The notes under the pieces were generated by a model, which did not search any database, was not told where the DNA came from, and saw only the letters and a list, made by a program, of their open reading frames with translations. Below are positions 1 to 10,399 of a stretch of 64,000 nucleotides of DNA, in pieces. The DNA is from Antonospora locustae. Taxonomy: Eukaryota; Microsporidia. Numbering within the stretch: the first letter of the stretch is position 1; each line of letters opens with the position of its first letter. The position numbers and the translations under genes were made by a program. Location: contig CM017454.1 in NCBI GenBank assembly GCA_007674295.1, forward strand, positions 1 to 64,000, in the 5' to 3' direction.

Positions 1-1260
1 AATCACTCCTGGCTCTACTCCCCCGCACTTTATTCTCAGATCTGTCTTCTTTCCCTTGGAAATGATTCTTTCCAGCATTACCTTGTCTTCTGGCTCCACC
101 CTCTAAATCCACCTCCACCATGTCATCACCTCCACCAACATCTCTGCTACTTCCTGCACTTCTGTCTGTCTTCTGTACTTTTCGCTCACTTCCACTCTCA
201 GTACCCAGTCTCCTGTCCTCTTCTCTCTCTGCTCTTTCTTGCTATGAGTGCATCGAAGATCGAGTGTCTTTCTCTTCTCATCCACTGTCAAACGCATTCC
301 GTGCTCCTCTAAAAACGGTCTCAGAAGATGTTGTGTGTATAGCAAGAAGCTTTGTGGCCTTGTGTCCTCTTTCGCCACTTTTTTTACGAACATCTCGTTG
401 TATGCTGCAGGTGCTTTTTTCTGCTCTTCCTTTCTCTTTACTTCCACATACAGCCCCTGAAGATTCTGCATATGTGAAAACAAAAACCTCCATAGCTTAA
501 CTGCTTTTTTCGCAAGCGGCTTTGTGTACCCCGCTGCTGCCTTTTTGTATTCTTTCATTGTCTTTCTCGCCAGCTTTTCATAGCATGCCCCTTCCCACTC
601 CTTTCGTACACACAGATAATCCATCAGATGCAGAATCTCCACCATGTCTTCTCCTTTCACCTTCACCTGTTCCTTTCCGACCATTATGTTGTATGTCTTA
701 TCAAAGATCACTGTGTCCCATGGGATCTCGTAAATCTCCCCATTGCGATTTGCGATGTTATTCATGTAATTAGACACACGCAGCACGTCGAACTTGCCTG
801 TGCTCTGGTATGCCATTGCATGCAGAATCTCCTCCACCTCCTCGGCATCGACCTTGCTCTGCTGTCCTCCAAGCATCTTGACTGCTCCTGCAAACTTGTC
901 TCTGTTCCACTGAATCTTCACTGCACCACCTGTACTGTGCACGTGTGCTCTCTCCGTCTCTGTGCTCAGATCAGCCATTGCTCTCAGAATCGCCTTCATC
1001 TTCTCAGCATCAATACAGCTCTGCTGTCCTCCAAGCATCTCAACTGCCCTGCCATATACCTCTCTGTCCCACTGAAAACACATGTCGACTCTGTATGTTT
1101 TCTGCTCGATCATGTTGCCCCTTTCGTCTACAGACTTGACTTCATACTCGTTGGAGAGGTTCACAGTGAGTGCATTCTCGTCTGGATGCATGCTGATGTT
1201 CTGTGTGCCGAGGCAACACAGCACGTACATTCCCATGCACACCATTCTCTGCAGATACAT
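1..1260 (-). pseudogene. Broken secreted BTB-like/LRR family gene, 3' end outside window
   Basis: Close paralog of the gene at 3494-5710. It starts with the same signal-peptide-like leader (MYLQRMVCMGM, then a hydrophobic Cys/Leu stretch). Three tandem modules of about 60 residues follow, each with an aromatic 'DREVYGRAVEMLG'-type segment and an 'ILRAMADLS'-type helix, which I read as BTB/POZ-like. The frame ends at a TAG at 103-105, where the paralog continues. Past that stop the same frame resumes paralog-like sequence (RVEPEDK, then RIISKGKKTDLRIKC) up to base 1. Net indels of 6 bases with a shifted stretch between them therefore created the stop. The start at 1260 rather than 1362 is chosen because the paralog aligns from there and ACCC directly precedes this ATG. 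The LRR part would lie left of the window. Pseudogene status assumes no assembly error. Function of the family is unknown; secretion is inferred from the leader. Confidence 0.65.
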
Positions 1261-1450
1261 GGGTTGTTTTTTATCGTCTGTAAATGTGGTGAATGCTGTC
1301 ATTCTGTCATTGTGTGCTGTCACTTCATTCGTGCACACAACTCCACAGACTCGATGATGCACCTAGCTGTCTCTCTTTGGACGCAGATTGACAGGGCGTG
1401 TGGTGACTCGCGCTCGAATGTGACAGATGTAGAATGATCCTTTATTTGCT
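1..1450. repeat. Direct segmental duplication, copy A
   Basis: Copy A of a segment repeated at 4566-5905 in the same orientation. Similarity runs through the coding part, the upstream spacer (shared motif 'gactcgatgatgcacctag') and the tail of the next upstream gene ('gatgtagaatg...cctttatttg'). Indels distinguish the copies, so the duplication is not recent. Confidence 0.75.
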
Positions 1451-2442
1451 CATCTGCCTGATGCTGCTGTGCTCGTGTCCATGCCATTTCGTGTGTCTTC
1501 CTTCTCTGTCTTGTTCTGCGAGAGAATGACTCTGTTTCTGAGTCGTTCTCGGAGATCTAGCCACCCAAGAGTGCCGCCCTCGCTGCGTTCGAGAAGCGCG
1601 TTGTTTCTGAGATCGAGCATCGTCATTCTTGAAAGACCCGCTATTGTGTGCGGGAGTGTAGCCAGTTCATTATTGTTAAGATAAAGCACACACAGCTGTG
1701 ATAGGTTTTTTATGCTCTCTGGGAGTGCTGTCAGTTTATTGCAGCTAAGATAGAGCTTCTGCAGCATTGACAGATTACCTATACTTTCTGGAAGCATCGT
1801 AAGTTTGTTATACATAAGACAAAGCTCCTGCAGTCCCGACAAGTTACCTATACTTTCTGGAAGCATCGTAAGTTTGTTAGCATTAAGACGAAGCATTTTC
1901 AGCATCGACAGGTTACCTATGCTTTCTGGAAGTCCTGTTAGTTCATTAAACATAACATGAAGCACTTTCAGCATCGAGAGGTCACCTATGCTCTCCGGAA
2001 GCATTGATAGTTTGTTGCCACTAAGATCAAGCTCCTGCAGCCTCTCCAGACATCCTATTGTCTCTGGAAATGTTGATAGTTTGTTGCCACTAAGATAAAG
2101 CATTTGCAACATAGACAGATCTCCTATGCTCTCGGGAAGTGCTGTCAGCTTGTTGCCACTAAGATCAAGCTCTCGCAGCATCGACAGATCTCCTATGCTT
2201 TCAGGAAGTGTTACCAACTGATTGCTACTAAGATCAAGCACTTTCAGTCTCTTCAGACGTCCTATTTCTTCTGGAACTTCTGTCAGCCAGTTGCCACTGA
2301 GATCAAGCTCCTCCAAGTCCTTGGCTTCAAACACCTCTCTTGGTATCTCTCGAAGCCATCTTTCTCTGTAGTTAAGACTCGTTCCTGCCACTTCAAGCAT
2401 TTGCACCAGTGCAAGTGCAACACATGCTGCATTTCTGATCAT
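1450..2442 (-). CDS. Secreted leucine-rich-repeat protein (LPESIG type)
   Basis: A 330-residue protein with a hydrophobic N-terminus (residues 1-20, NAACVALALVQ...) that looks like a signal peptide. About ten 23-residue LRRs of the form L..L.LS.NKLT.LPESIG.LSM follow from residue 45 to 285, then a short basic/polar tail. The LPxSIG consensus is that of the SHOC2/RSU1-like class seen in many eukaryotic and bacterial effector-like LRR proteins. Adjacent repeats are very similar, pointing to recent unit expansion. ATG at 2442 is preceded by 'gcagacccATG', matching the C-run start signal. There is no kinase, TIR or membrane anchor. LRR solenoids usually bind proteins; the ligand here is unknown. 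Its 3' end lies in the duplicated segment next to the broken gene at 1-1260. Confidence 0.85.
   Translation of the reverse strand: MIRNAACVALALVQMLEVAGTSLNYRERWLREIPREVFEAKDLEELDLSGNWLTEVPEEIGRLKRLKVLDLSSNQLVTLPESIGDLSMLRELDLSGNKLTALPESIGDLSMLQMLYLSGNKLSTFPETIGCLERLQELDLSGNKLSMLPESIGDLSMLKVLHVMFNELTGLPESIGNLSMLKMLRLNANKLTMLPESIGNLSGLQELCLMYNKLTMLPESIGNLSMLQKLYLSCNKLTALPESIKNLSQLCVLYLNNNELATLPHTIAGLSRMTMLDLRNNALLERSEGGTLGWLDLRERLRNRVILSQNKTEKEDTRNGMDTSTAASGR
1590..2313. repeat. 69-bp tandem repeats encoding LRRs
   Basis: About ten head-to-tail units of 69 bp, each coding one 23-residue LRR. Strings such as 'ctttctggaagcat' and 'agtttgttgccactaagat' recur. Such arrays can gain or lose units by slippage or unequal exchange. 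Confidence 0.85.
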
Positions 2443-3493
2443 GGGTCTGCTTCGTTCTCTTGATTACTTGTCATGACAGAAACGTATAGAATTGACATCT
2501 GATTACAGGTCCGCTGTCTTGTGTCAAGGAAAAGAAAGTCCTCTGGTGCCGAAAAACAAACCACCGCGAGCTCTAGTGCAACGGCACAGTGTGGGCTGTG
2601 ACCCTGTGATGCCTTGAGATGGTTCTCCAGTTTGGAAATGTTATAGTGCTGTTGCAACGTGTCGCTGCTCGTGTCTCTACCGTGTACTCTGCATATGCTG
2701 CAGTCTAGACCGTGTACAACGTGTGTCTGTCCTCAAAGAGCTGATGTCTTGACCTTGCCAGCTGAAAACTTCCCGAAAACCCCTCAACTGCACCGGCTCC
2801 ATCTGGTGGTACGCTGAAAAACTGGTGTGGTGTTCCGAGCTCTTTGGCTGCATGGTGGAACGTGCAAGGACGCATCCAACGGCTTGAACTGGAATGCTAT
2901 CATTCCAGGGAAATCAACAGCATACCTCTCTATGTTGTGCTATTCCTGGAATACGTTTCACTTGTTGCGTGCTATGTGCTCCTTTTTTGACAACTCTCAT
3001 AAATGCATGTCATTGCATTTCTGTCCACCTCTCGATCTTGTCGTGTTTGCGCGACCTTCTTTTTGTGCTCTCTCCAGTCATCTCCTGTTCTCGTGACTCC
3101 TGCTTTGGTGTGCACGTCTAAACAGGTTTTCTTCTTTTGTGCTGGATCGCGCGACTTGCTCGTTGTCCAGATCAGTCATCTGACACGGCCTCCATCCTCG
3201 CATCTTTGCCAGACTTCCTCCGGACGAGTTGAAGAACACTGACAGTTGACTGGACAATGCCTCGCGAAAAGGACTGTGGTCTGTTGTGAAAATTTATTTA
3301 GATGTGCTGCTCTTGCTGCCATTTGGTCCAGCGCATCCGCGCTTGCTGCTCTTGGACACACCTGTCTTCTCGCTGGCTGTTACCAAAGTGCAGAGACACT
3401 GTGTGACTTGCAGGCCTTGGCTGTACATGGCCAACACAGTGTCTTCTTGGCGGGCCGTTATGGCACCACATGTTGGTTTTCTCTTTCGAGATG
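2443..3493. other. Intergenic, no gene recognised
   Basis: About 1 kb between two LRR genes. Only short unsupported frames occur on both strands (under 90 codons, mixed composition, no known motif). It may be decayed LRR-family flank; I see no RNA gene. Confidence 0.5.
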
Positions 3494-5710
3494 CTATCTT
3501 TCTATGTAACATCTGAGTCCTCCAAGATGTATCAAAAACTGCTCTTCTCGTATGTAACAAAATCTTATGTCCAGCCACTCGAGCTTTGTCATCTCTCCCA
3601 CTGTCTTCCAGTCTTCGTCGCTCAGGTTTCTGTTCAATGAAACGTCCAACTCTACAAGGTTCAGATTCTGCATGTGCTTTGCAATTGTTCCTGCCTGTAT
3701 GTAACAATTGCTTATGCCCAGCCTCTCAAGCTTTGTCATCTCTCCCACTGTCTTCCAGTCTTCGTCGCTCAGGTATCTGTTCAATGAGACGTCCAACTCT
3801 ACAAGATTCAGTTTCTTCACATGCTGTGCGATTGTTCCTGCTTGTACGTTACAGTTCCACATGATCAGCTTCTTGAGACCTGTCATCTCTCTCACTGTCT
3901 TCCAGTCTTGGTCGCTTATGTTGTTATTACATGACACATCTAGCTCCACAAGATTCAGTTTCTTCACATGCTGTGCGATTGTTCCTGCTTGTATGTCACA
4001 ACCGCTTATGTAGAGCCTCTCAAGATTTGTCGTCTCTCCCACTGTCTTCCAGTCTCTCTCGCTTATGTTGTTATCTGAAACATCCAACTCTATAAGGTTT
4101 AGTTTCTTAATGTGTTGTGCGATTGTCCCTGCTTGTGCTTTACAATCCCACATGTTCAGCTTCTCAAGCCTCTTCATCTCTCCTACTGTTTTCCAGTCCT
4201 CGTCGCTTAGGTTTTCGTTTTTCGAGACATCCAGCTCCATAAGATTTAGCTTCCGCATGTACTGTGCGATCTTTCCTGCTTGTATGCCACAACCACTTAT
4301 GTTCAGCCTTTCAAGCCTTATCATCTCTCCCACTGTCTTCCAGTCTTCGTCGCTCTGGTTTGTGTTTTCTGAAACACACAGCTCTACAAGACTTAGCTTC
4401 TGCATGTGCCGTGCGACCATTCTTACCTGTATGTTACAACCGCTTATGTCTAACCTCTCAAGTCCTGTCATCTCTCCCACTGTCTTCCAGTCCTCGTCGC
4501 TCAGGTGTCTATTCTCCGAGACATCCAGCCCTACTATGTTGTTCTTCAGACTCTGCATGTGCTCTGCAATTGCTTCTGGTTCTACTTTCCAGCACTTTAT
4601 TCTCAGCTCTGTCTTCTTTCCCTTGGAAATGATCCTTTCCACCATTCCTCTGTCTTCTGGCTTCCACTCCTCTATGTCCACCTCCACTGTCATGTCCATC
4701 ACCTCCATCAGCACCACTGCCAGTCGCTGCACTTCTCTCTGTCCTCTGTACTCCTCGCTCATCTCCACTCTCAGTGTCCAGTCTTCTGTCCTGTTCTCTC
4801 TTCGATCTTTCTTGCTATGACTGCACCGAAGATCGAGTGTCTTTCTCTTCTCGTCCACTGTTAAACTCATTCCGTGCTCCTCTGCATACAGTCTCAGAAG
4901 GTGCTGCATGTATAACGAAAAGTTCTGTATCTTTATGCACTTCGCATTTACTTTTTCTCTGAGCATCTCAGTGTATTCTACTGCGATCTCTTTGTTGTCT
5001 TCCTTTGTTTTTCTTGCCAGCTTGTCATAGCATGCCCACTCCCACTCCTCTTGTATGAGCAGATAATCCATCAGATGCAGAATCTCCACCATGTCATCTG
5101 CATCCACTTTCTCCTGCTCCTTTTCGACCAGTATGTTGTATGTCTTGTCAAAGATCTCTGCGTCGCATCTGATCTCGTAACTCCCACTGCTAAACTTCGC
5201 TACTGCCTCCATGTAGCCAGACACATACACTATGTCGACTTTCCCTGTACTTAGGTATGCCATTGCATGCAGAACCGCCTCCACCTCCTCGGCATCGACC
5301 TTGCTCTGCAGTTGTTCTCCATGCGTTTGGACTGCCTTGCCAAACGTGTATCTGTCCCACAGAATCTTCACTATGTCCCTTGAATCGTCCATGTGTGCAC
5401 TCTCTGTGTCTGTTCTCAGACTGGCCATTGCTCTCAGAATCGCATCCACATCCTCTACACCGACGTGGCCCTGTTCTTTTCCAAGCATATCCACTGCCCT
5501 GTCAAATGCATCTCTGTCCCACTGAAAACACATGTCGACTCTGTATGTTTTATTCGCGATCACATTTCTCTTCTCGTCCATAAACTTGACTTCATACTCG
5601 CTGGAGAGGTGCACAGTGAGTGCACTCTCGTCTGGGCGCATGCTGATGTCCTGTGTGCCGAGACAACACAGCACATGCATTCCCATGCACACCATTCTCT
5701 GCAGATACAT
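3494..5710 (-). CDS. Secreted BTB-like/LRR family protein, intact copy
   Basis: A 738-residue protein. Residues 1-20 form a signal-peptide-like leader (MYLQRMVCMGMHVLCCLGTQ). Residues about 25-250 contain three tandem modules, each with an aromatic/acidic segment ('WDRDAFDRAVDMLG', 'WDRYTFGKAVQ', 'DAEIFDKTYNILV') followed by a helix ('ILRAMASL', 'VLHAMAYLS', 'ILHLMDYLL'). I interpret these as BTB/POZ-like. A conserved linker (TVDEKRKTLDLRC) precedes seven repeats of about 49 residues (LDVS.N..LSDEDWKTVGEMT.LERL.IS.C.IQAGTIAQH...LNLVE), i.e. paired ribonuclease-inhibitor-like LRRs. Paralogs lie at 1-1260 (broken) and 10400-12571. The C-run before the start is degenerate here (AGCCT against ACCC in the broken copy). 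The family seems lineage-specific. A role at the host interface is inferred only from the leader, LRRs and genomic setting. Confidence 0.85.
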   Translation of the reverse strand: MYLQRMVCMGMHVLCCLGTQDISMRPDESALTVHLSSEYEVKFMDEKRNVIANKTYRVDMCFQWDRDAFDRAVDMLGKEQGHVGVEDVDAILRAMASLRTDTESAHMDDSRDIVKILWDRYTFGKAVQTHGEQLQSKVDAEEVEAVLHAMAYLSTGKVDIVYVSGYMEAVAKFSSGSYEIRCDAEIFDKTYNILVEKEQEKVDADDMVEILHLMDYLLIQEEWEWACYDKLARKTKEDNKEIAVEYTEMLREKVNAKCIKIQNFSLYMQHLLRLYAEEHGMSLTVDEKRKTLDLRCSHSKKDRRENRTEDWTLRVEMSEEYRGQREVQRLAVVLMEVMDMTVEVDIEEWKPEDRGMVERIISKGKKTELRIKCWKVEPEAIAEHMQSLKNNIVGLDVSENRHLSDEDWKTVGEMTGLERLDISGCNIQVRMVARHMQKLSLVELCVSENTNQSDEDWKTVGEMIRLERLNISGCGIQAGKIAQYMRKLNLMELDVSKNENLSDEDWKTVGEMKRLEKLNMWDCKAQAGTIAQHIKKLNLIELDVSDNNISERDWKTVGETTNLERLYISGCDIQAGTIAQHVKKLNLVELDVSCNNNISDQDWKTVREMTGLKKLIMWNCNVQAGTIAQHVKKLNLVELDVSLNRYLSDEDWKTVGEMTKLERLGISNCYIQAGTIAKHMQNLNLVELDVSLNRNLSDEDWKTVGEMTKLEWLDIRFCYIREEQFLIHLGGLRCYIER
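3540..4530. repeat. About 147-bp tandem repeats encoding paired LRRs
   Basis: Seven units of about 147 bp inside the LRR gene. Each carries strings like 'catctctcccactgtcttccagtcttcgtcgctcagg', so the repeat is conserved in DNA as well as protein. Confidence 0.8.
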
Positions 5711-5905
5711 AGGCTGTTTTTTATTGTCTGTAAATGTGGTGATGGTGCTGTCATTCTATCGTTGTGTCCTGTCACTTCATTCGTGCACACATCTCCGCAG
5801 ACTCGATGATGCACCTAGCAGTCTGTCTCTCTTTGAACTGAGGTTGACAGTGCGTGTGGATACTCGTGCTAGAATGTGATGGATGTAGAATGTCCTTTAT
5901 TTGTT
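4566..5905. repeat. Direct segmental duplication, copy B
   Basis: Partner of the segment at 1-1450, covering the N-terminal coding part, the spacer and a short tail ending near 'cctttatttgttcattcgcctgatgctgctg'. Beyond about 5935 the similarity fades. Confidence 0.75.
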
Positions 5906-7289
5906 CATTCGCCTGATGCTGCTGTTGCACTGTGTCCACGCCTTTTCGAACGTGCTTCTTCTCTACTGTCCATGCTGTCAGTTTGCATGACAGCTTTGAC
6001 CGTTGTGGTAACGTTTGTGTCAAATCATCCGTTTTCTTCAGGACTTTCCACAAACTCTCTTTTAGTTGTTCTGTGCTTTTCTTGGGTTCTCTGTGGGTTC
6101 ATGTGCACTGTGTCTCTATTCTGCATACTCTTCTCGCCCAGCCTTCTGTTGAACACATCCAGCACGCTTTCCACATTGCCCCGCAGATGCCCTGTACTTC
6201 TTCGCACCCACAGAATTATGTTCTGAAGAATATGGATGTTGTGAGTACTCTCGCTTCGAAGATGCAAGCTGCTCTGTCCTTTCGCTCTCTTGCAACTGCT
6301 TTTGAAGAGCAGCCCTTCTAGCAAAGTCTTCAATGAAATCCCAGAAACACGTCTTCTGGTTACAGTTGCGGCGATAGAGTGCTCAGGACTCTCCATGCTT
6401 TCGAAGCCCCTATGTACAAAGGTGCGACCACATGCTGCAGAGACCCCGTGACATGTCCGAGTCTGCTGTGTCTCTTGAAGCCATATTCAGCGCCTTGCGA
6501 TGTGCAGGCCTGCGTGCTTGTTGTTTCTGTGCACCACTTCTGGAAAGAGACTCTTCGTGGCCCTTTGCGGTAGCGCAGCTCATTCGCAGCTCTTTCTAGA
6601 ATCACGGCCGTCTCTGAGCACACTGCATGTTCTTTTTCTCTCCCCCACTTTTGCTGCGTGCTTTCTGCATACACTTGCTACACTGGTCAACCACAGCATA
6701 GTATGGGCTCCTGTACACCTTCTTGCACTCCATGCACATGTACACCACGCTCGATGCACACACAGACGTCTGTGTGGCAAGGAGGATGCTGCCTGCCGGG
6801 TCTTTCTTGAAGGTCTATCGTGCACTTGCGTTGCTGCACAGAAATGTCAAGACTTCTGCAAGAACGTGTAGAAGAAAACACTTTTGCAGAACAGACATGG
6901 GGTTTTGCAGTAATTGTTTGTTGATAAAACTCTGCTTCGGGTAGTCTTGACGAGCCACGTGTGCTTGCACTTGTGTCGCGCCATTGACCCTCAGTAGTCT
7001 TTGTGCTGCGTCTCACTCTGTCATTGGCGGTGGGTGTTTGGCTTTCCGAAAGGCCGTTCGCACTCTTGTATGCACAGCAGCAGAGGAGTCTTCTCCGTTT
7101 TGTGCCGCTCGGTTCAGGCACCCCTGTACTCCGGCTGTCTTGCGGCATTGTGCTGCTTGCACTCATGTATCTGCTGGATGGTGGCTATACCATAGTCGTG
7201 CCTTGCTGCTTGGTCGGAGACCTGTAGTGCTCTTTAGACAACGAGCACCAATCTGCACATGCGCAGTGCACGTTTCAAAGAGTTGCACT
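5906..7289. other. Decayed sequence, no intact gene
   Basis: Frames of 60-160 codons occur on both strands but none has a recognisable domain, and minus-strand frames are interrupted repeatedly. The left edge shares its last tens of bases with the 3' end of the LRR gene at 1450. This suggests the remains of whatever gene once preceded the duplicated LRR gene. Confidence 0.45.
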
Positions 7290-7641
7290 CTATGGGCTAC
7301 TGGCACGAGAGACCTGTACAAAGCTTGCACCTGCAGCTTCTGCAACTGTGCATAGGCCCAGATATTCGTTGTATACCACACTCAGGTACACGTACAATGA
7401 CACAACTGGAACCCCAGCAATAGTCTCTGGAATACTTCGTGCATACTCAACTCGCAGGGCCATATACTTGCTACGCTCGTCTGCATTCTCTACCTGGCAT
7501 ACCACGCGTCGAATGTGTGCAGAACTGCCATAAGGTTGTCTTCAGACGCCATTAGGACCACTTTCTCGTCTACAAAGAGCAGTCTCAGAAGCGTTTCACA
7601 CAGCTCCGGGGCCAAGCATTGTGTCTGTGCTGGCCTCAGAT
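7290..7641 (-). pseudogene. Possible decayed gene, unidentified
   Basis: Two protein-like minus-strand segments lie end to end in different frames. The first, after an in-frame TAA near 7646, contains 'ETLLRLLFVDEKVVLMASED' and 'LMAVLHTFDAWYAR'. The second contains 'ERSKYMALRVEYARSIPETI' and 'VPVVSLYVYLSVVYNEYLGL'. Their composition is far more protein-like than surrounding frames, and a frame change near 7480-7500 joins them. I do not recognise the family. Downstream the frame breaks again. Confidence 0.35.
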
Positions 7642-7661
7642 CTTACATGCCCTTCACCGCT

Positions 7662-8330
7662 ATGGAGCTGGCAAAAAGAACAGAAGAAAACATGGGGATA
7701 GCAACATCTGTACACGTATCCTCTTATGTTGCCTTCGGCGACATAGAAGACATTCTCAGGAGGAAGATTAAGAAGTCTTCAAGTGGTAATACGCTTTCAT
7801 TCACTATGGAAACCAGGAGAAAGTTTGTTTTGGGAAAGTATCTGATGAAGAAGCTGAGAGGAGACAATCGCATCGACACAGTAATATACCACTCAACAGT
7901 AGACCCAGACAAAATCAGAAACCTTCTGTTTCACTGCAATGTCGGCGCAAATCATTCTGAAAGAAATTATCTTAACAGGTACGACTGGATGCGAGCCAGA
8001 AACTGGAAGGGCGAGACTAGGTGCTTCTTTGTGCCTGAAGAAAACATATACAGGTTTGTTGAGGTGGAAAGGCCAAATCCTTTTGGGTTTACCGTTGACC
8101 TGGACTGGGGAAAGCTTCAGGGCGACTGGGTATATGGCTGCCTGCTGGAGGACATAAGCACCGGGAGATGCTTTGCACTTGTAGTGCAGGAGATGTACAC
8201 TAATATAAGTTTGGACAACGATACTGACAACGAAGCGATTATGCCCTTGTTGCCGGAGCTGGAAGACATGCCTCGAAAGGACCTCAAGTTTGACATCAAC
8301 CGTCTTAAGGTTGATGAAATATCTATTTAG
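7662..8330 (+). CDS. Hypothetical protein, 222 aa
   Basis: I do not recognise this protein. From the ATG at 7662 (preceded by 'atgcccttcaccgct', a C-run) it encodes about 222 residues, soluble and mixed alpha/beta, with no signal peptide or transmembrane segment. Visible features are a basic helix (RRKIKKSS...), an aromatic middle (RNYLNRYDWMRARNWKGETR) and an acidic C-terminal third (DNDTDNEAIMPLLPELEDM). An in-frame ATG at 7647 and non-ATG extensions to 7515 exist, but their 5' part lies over an opposite-strand decayed frame. It is the only clear plus-strand gene in the LRR block. The intact frame and balanced composition argue for a real gene. Confidence 0.7.
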   Translation: MELAKRTEENMGIATSVHVSSYVAFGDIEDILRRKIKKSSSGNTLSFTMETRRKFVLGKYLMKKLRGDNRIDTVIYHSTVDPDKIRNLLFHCNVGANHSERNYLNRYDWMRARNWKGETRCFFVPEENIYRFVEVERPNPFGFTVDLDWGKLQGDWVYGCLLEDISTGRCFALVVQEMYTNISLDNDTDNEAIMPLLPELEDMPRKDLKFDINRLKVDEISI

Positions 8331-10399
8331 ATGGAGATATTTTTGTATATGACACACTAAAAGAGTGTTAGGCCCTTATTTTGAGTCTGTGTGTTGCAGG
8401 CCTGACTCTTCGTATCAATTGTGTGAGTTAGTCCTATAAGTCCTAACATAAAAATCCGTGTTGGTCTGTCAAACAAGATATGCATGATGTTCTCCTGCTT
8501 ATATGGAAGATAATTAACTGAATGACACGCATTCCTGCCCTTTCTATTTTGCTTTTTATCATTCACTACTTCTTTATTACTTGCTGTTTCTCTGATTTTA
8601 TCTAGATTTTTATGGCATGCGATCGCAGATTAAGTTGTTTGAATGTTGCTTGCACATAGTGCATTTTAATTGGGACTAGTGCCTGAATGCAAAGCAAGGG
8701 TTTGGCTGCCCATGACTTTTTCACTATGAAGAACACCTCTATTTCGCTACGCAGAAGATACTAGACGTATTAACTGCATACAGAAGCACCTTTCTTACGA
8801 CACACTTACACTTGGTATGTAGTGCGCGAGGTATTTCTCTACCTGTATATGGATTGTCCATTCCAATTATATGGCTATAAGACGTTTTATGCATTTAGTC
8901 GCGTTCAAGGTAGTAAATAGCACTGAGATACGAGTTCAAAGCATATAGTTGGCCGCAACCGTGAGATGTTTTGTTCATGTCTCCCAATCTGAGGATCTTG
9001 CCAACAAAACTGCTGCTTTTTAAGGCAATAACTTTATTAATATTCCCGTTAGGGAAGAACAAAACTGTTAATGCTAGAAAAGCATAGTAAAGAGTTTATG
9101 AACAAGTCGATTTATCTCTATACTGAGACGTTTTGTCCGGCATGGCATCTGTTCGTTGTAGTTTGCTGTACTCTTTCCCCACATGTGCCCAACACAATGT
9201 GTTAGGTGTCTCTAGTAGTTGCCTGCACACAGATGACTCTTCAAAACTGTGTGTTCATGGCCCTAATGTTAACCCATCATCACCTGTTACTTCTTTCTGT
9301 GTGCTCTTATGTTTTTCACTAGAAGAATGATAAACAGCGCAAGGAAAATAATCCCTGACATACAAGTGAGAAAATTTTTGGGAAAGATACCGCAAATCCT
9401 TTCCATGGTGATGAGTGGGCACCGGAAAACCCGATGATATTTGATATTTTCATGAACTTATCCTCTTGAAACATGTTGAAAATGAATGCTATGAAGAGCG
9501 TGAATGGTGCTGATATGACAATTTTAACCAATGTGCCAATTGACATAGAAATAAGAATATATGCAATATCAAATCTGTCATCAGACATGCTCATTGACAC
9601 AATTACAAACAAGAGAACAGAGTATTTGCAGCGGCACTCTTGAAAGAATGACCGCTATTCATGTTGTTGAGGTGCCACTATCTTAAACATAAGCGATTTC
9701 TTAAGCAACTCGGAAGTGTTGTTTTTCAGTTATCCGACACTATAGGTTCTTTCTGTTTTCGATTAATACTGAAGCCTGTCAAATTGTATGTAATTTGCAT
9801 CTCCTTTTCCGCAAGACAAAATTCCCTGGCATTTCAGACTGCAGTATGCATTTGCTTCGAAAGAAGCCGATGAAAAGCAGCACATTCAAAAATCACGATA
9901 CAAAGCACTGGTGGGTTGCAAACGATAGAAGTTTTGCCTCTAGAATTTCTTTTCTACATTTTGTTGTATATAAGCAGTCGTTGATGGGTGCTCACGAAAA
10001 CGGAGTAGATGGCATGTGGTGTGAGATACAAGTAGCGCACAAAAGCATGCAAAGAAAGAGGCTGAATGTACATGATGTTATGAAAAGGTACTTTTTCTGT
10101 GTTTTCTAGCAACTTCTGCTATTCATGAGGCATGTAACAGGCATATTCTAAAATACATTTTCGATGCTCTGTGCATGTGTAGAGATATGAAACGTGCGTA
10201 AATGCTAGCGGAATTCAAAAATACAGCTTCCAGGACTTATCAGACAGAGCATCCTAGTACAGATTGAGGAGCATTGGACGTCTACTGTGAGCAAAAGCGC
10301 GTTGAAACGTACTATAGGAGGTGTGGTGCTTGAAAGCATGCTGTGTTCTTAAAGACACTTGGCATCTGCAATAAGGATCGGGCTGCATTGCATAGAAGG
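8331..10399. other. Two-kilobase gene-poor spacer
   Basis: AT-richer than its surroundings. No convincing gene, tRNA or other RNA was seen. The one item of note is a minus-strand hydrophobic frame at 9319-9594, listed separately. Confidence 0.5.
9319..9594 (-). CDS. Possible membrane-protein fragment, about 91 aa
   Basis: A short frame beginning MSMSDDRFDIAYILISMSIG that contains one or two strongly hydrophobic stretches (TLVKIVISAPFTLFIAFIFN). It has no C-run before its ATG and no recognisable family. It may be the remnant of a larger multi-pass membrane gene, or chance in AT-rich DNA. Confidence 0.2.
   Translation of the reverse strand: MSMSDDRFDIAYILISMSIGTLVKIVISAPFTLFIAFIFNMFQEDKFMKISNIIGFSGAHSSPWKGFAVSFPKIFSLVCQGLFSLRCLSFF

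Noticed and set aside
120..1437. Plus-strand frames of up to 269 codons across the first LRR-family gene
   Set aside because: They are shadows of the minus-strand coding region: composition is Cys/His/Leu/Ser-rich and they have no paralog-level conservation, unlike the minus-strand frame.
4065..4820. 251-codon plus-strand frame
   Set aside because: Antisense of the LRR repeats; its apparent repeats (SSLRFSF, SPTVFQSS) mirror the 147-bp units.
5906..7641. Transposon (Merlin, MULE or retroelement) in the decayed region
   Set aside because: Looked for transposase or reverse-transcriptase motifs and terminal repeats on both strands; none could be supported.
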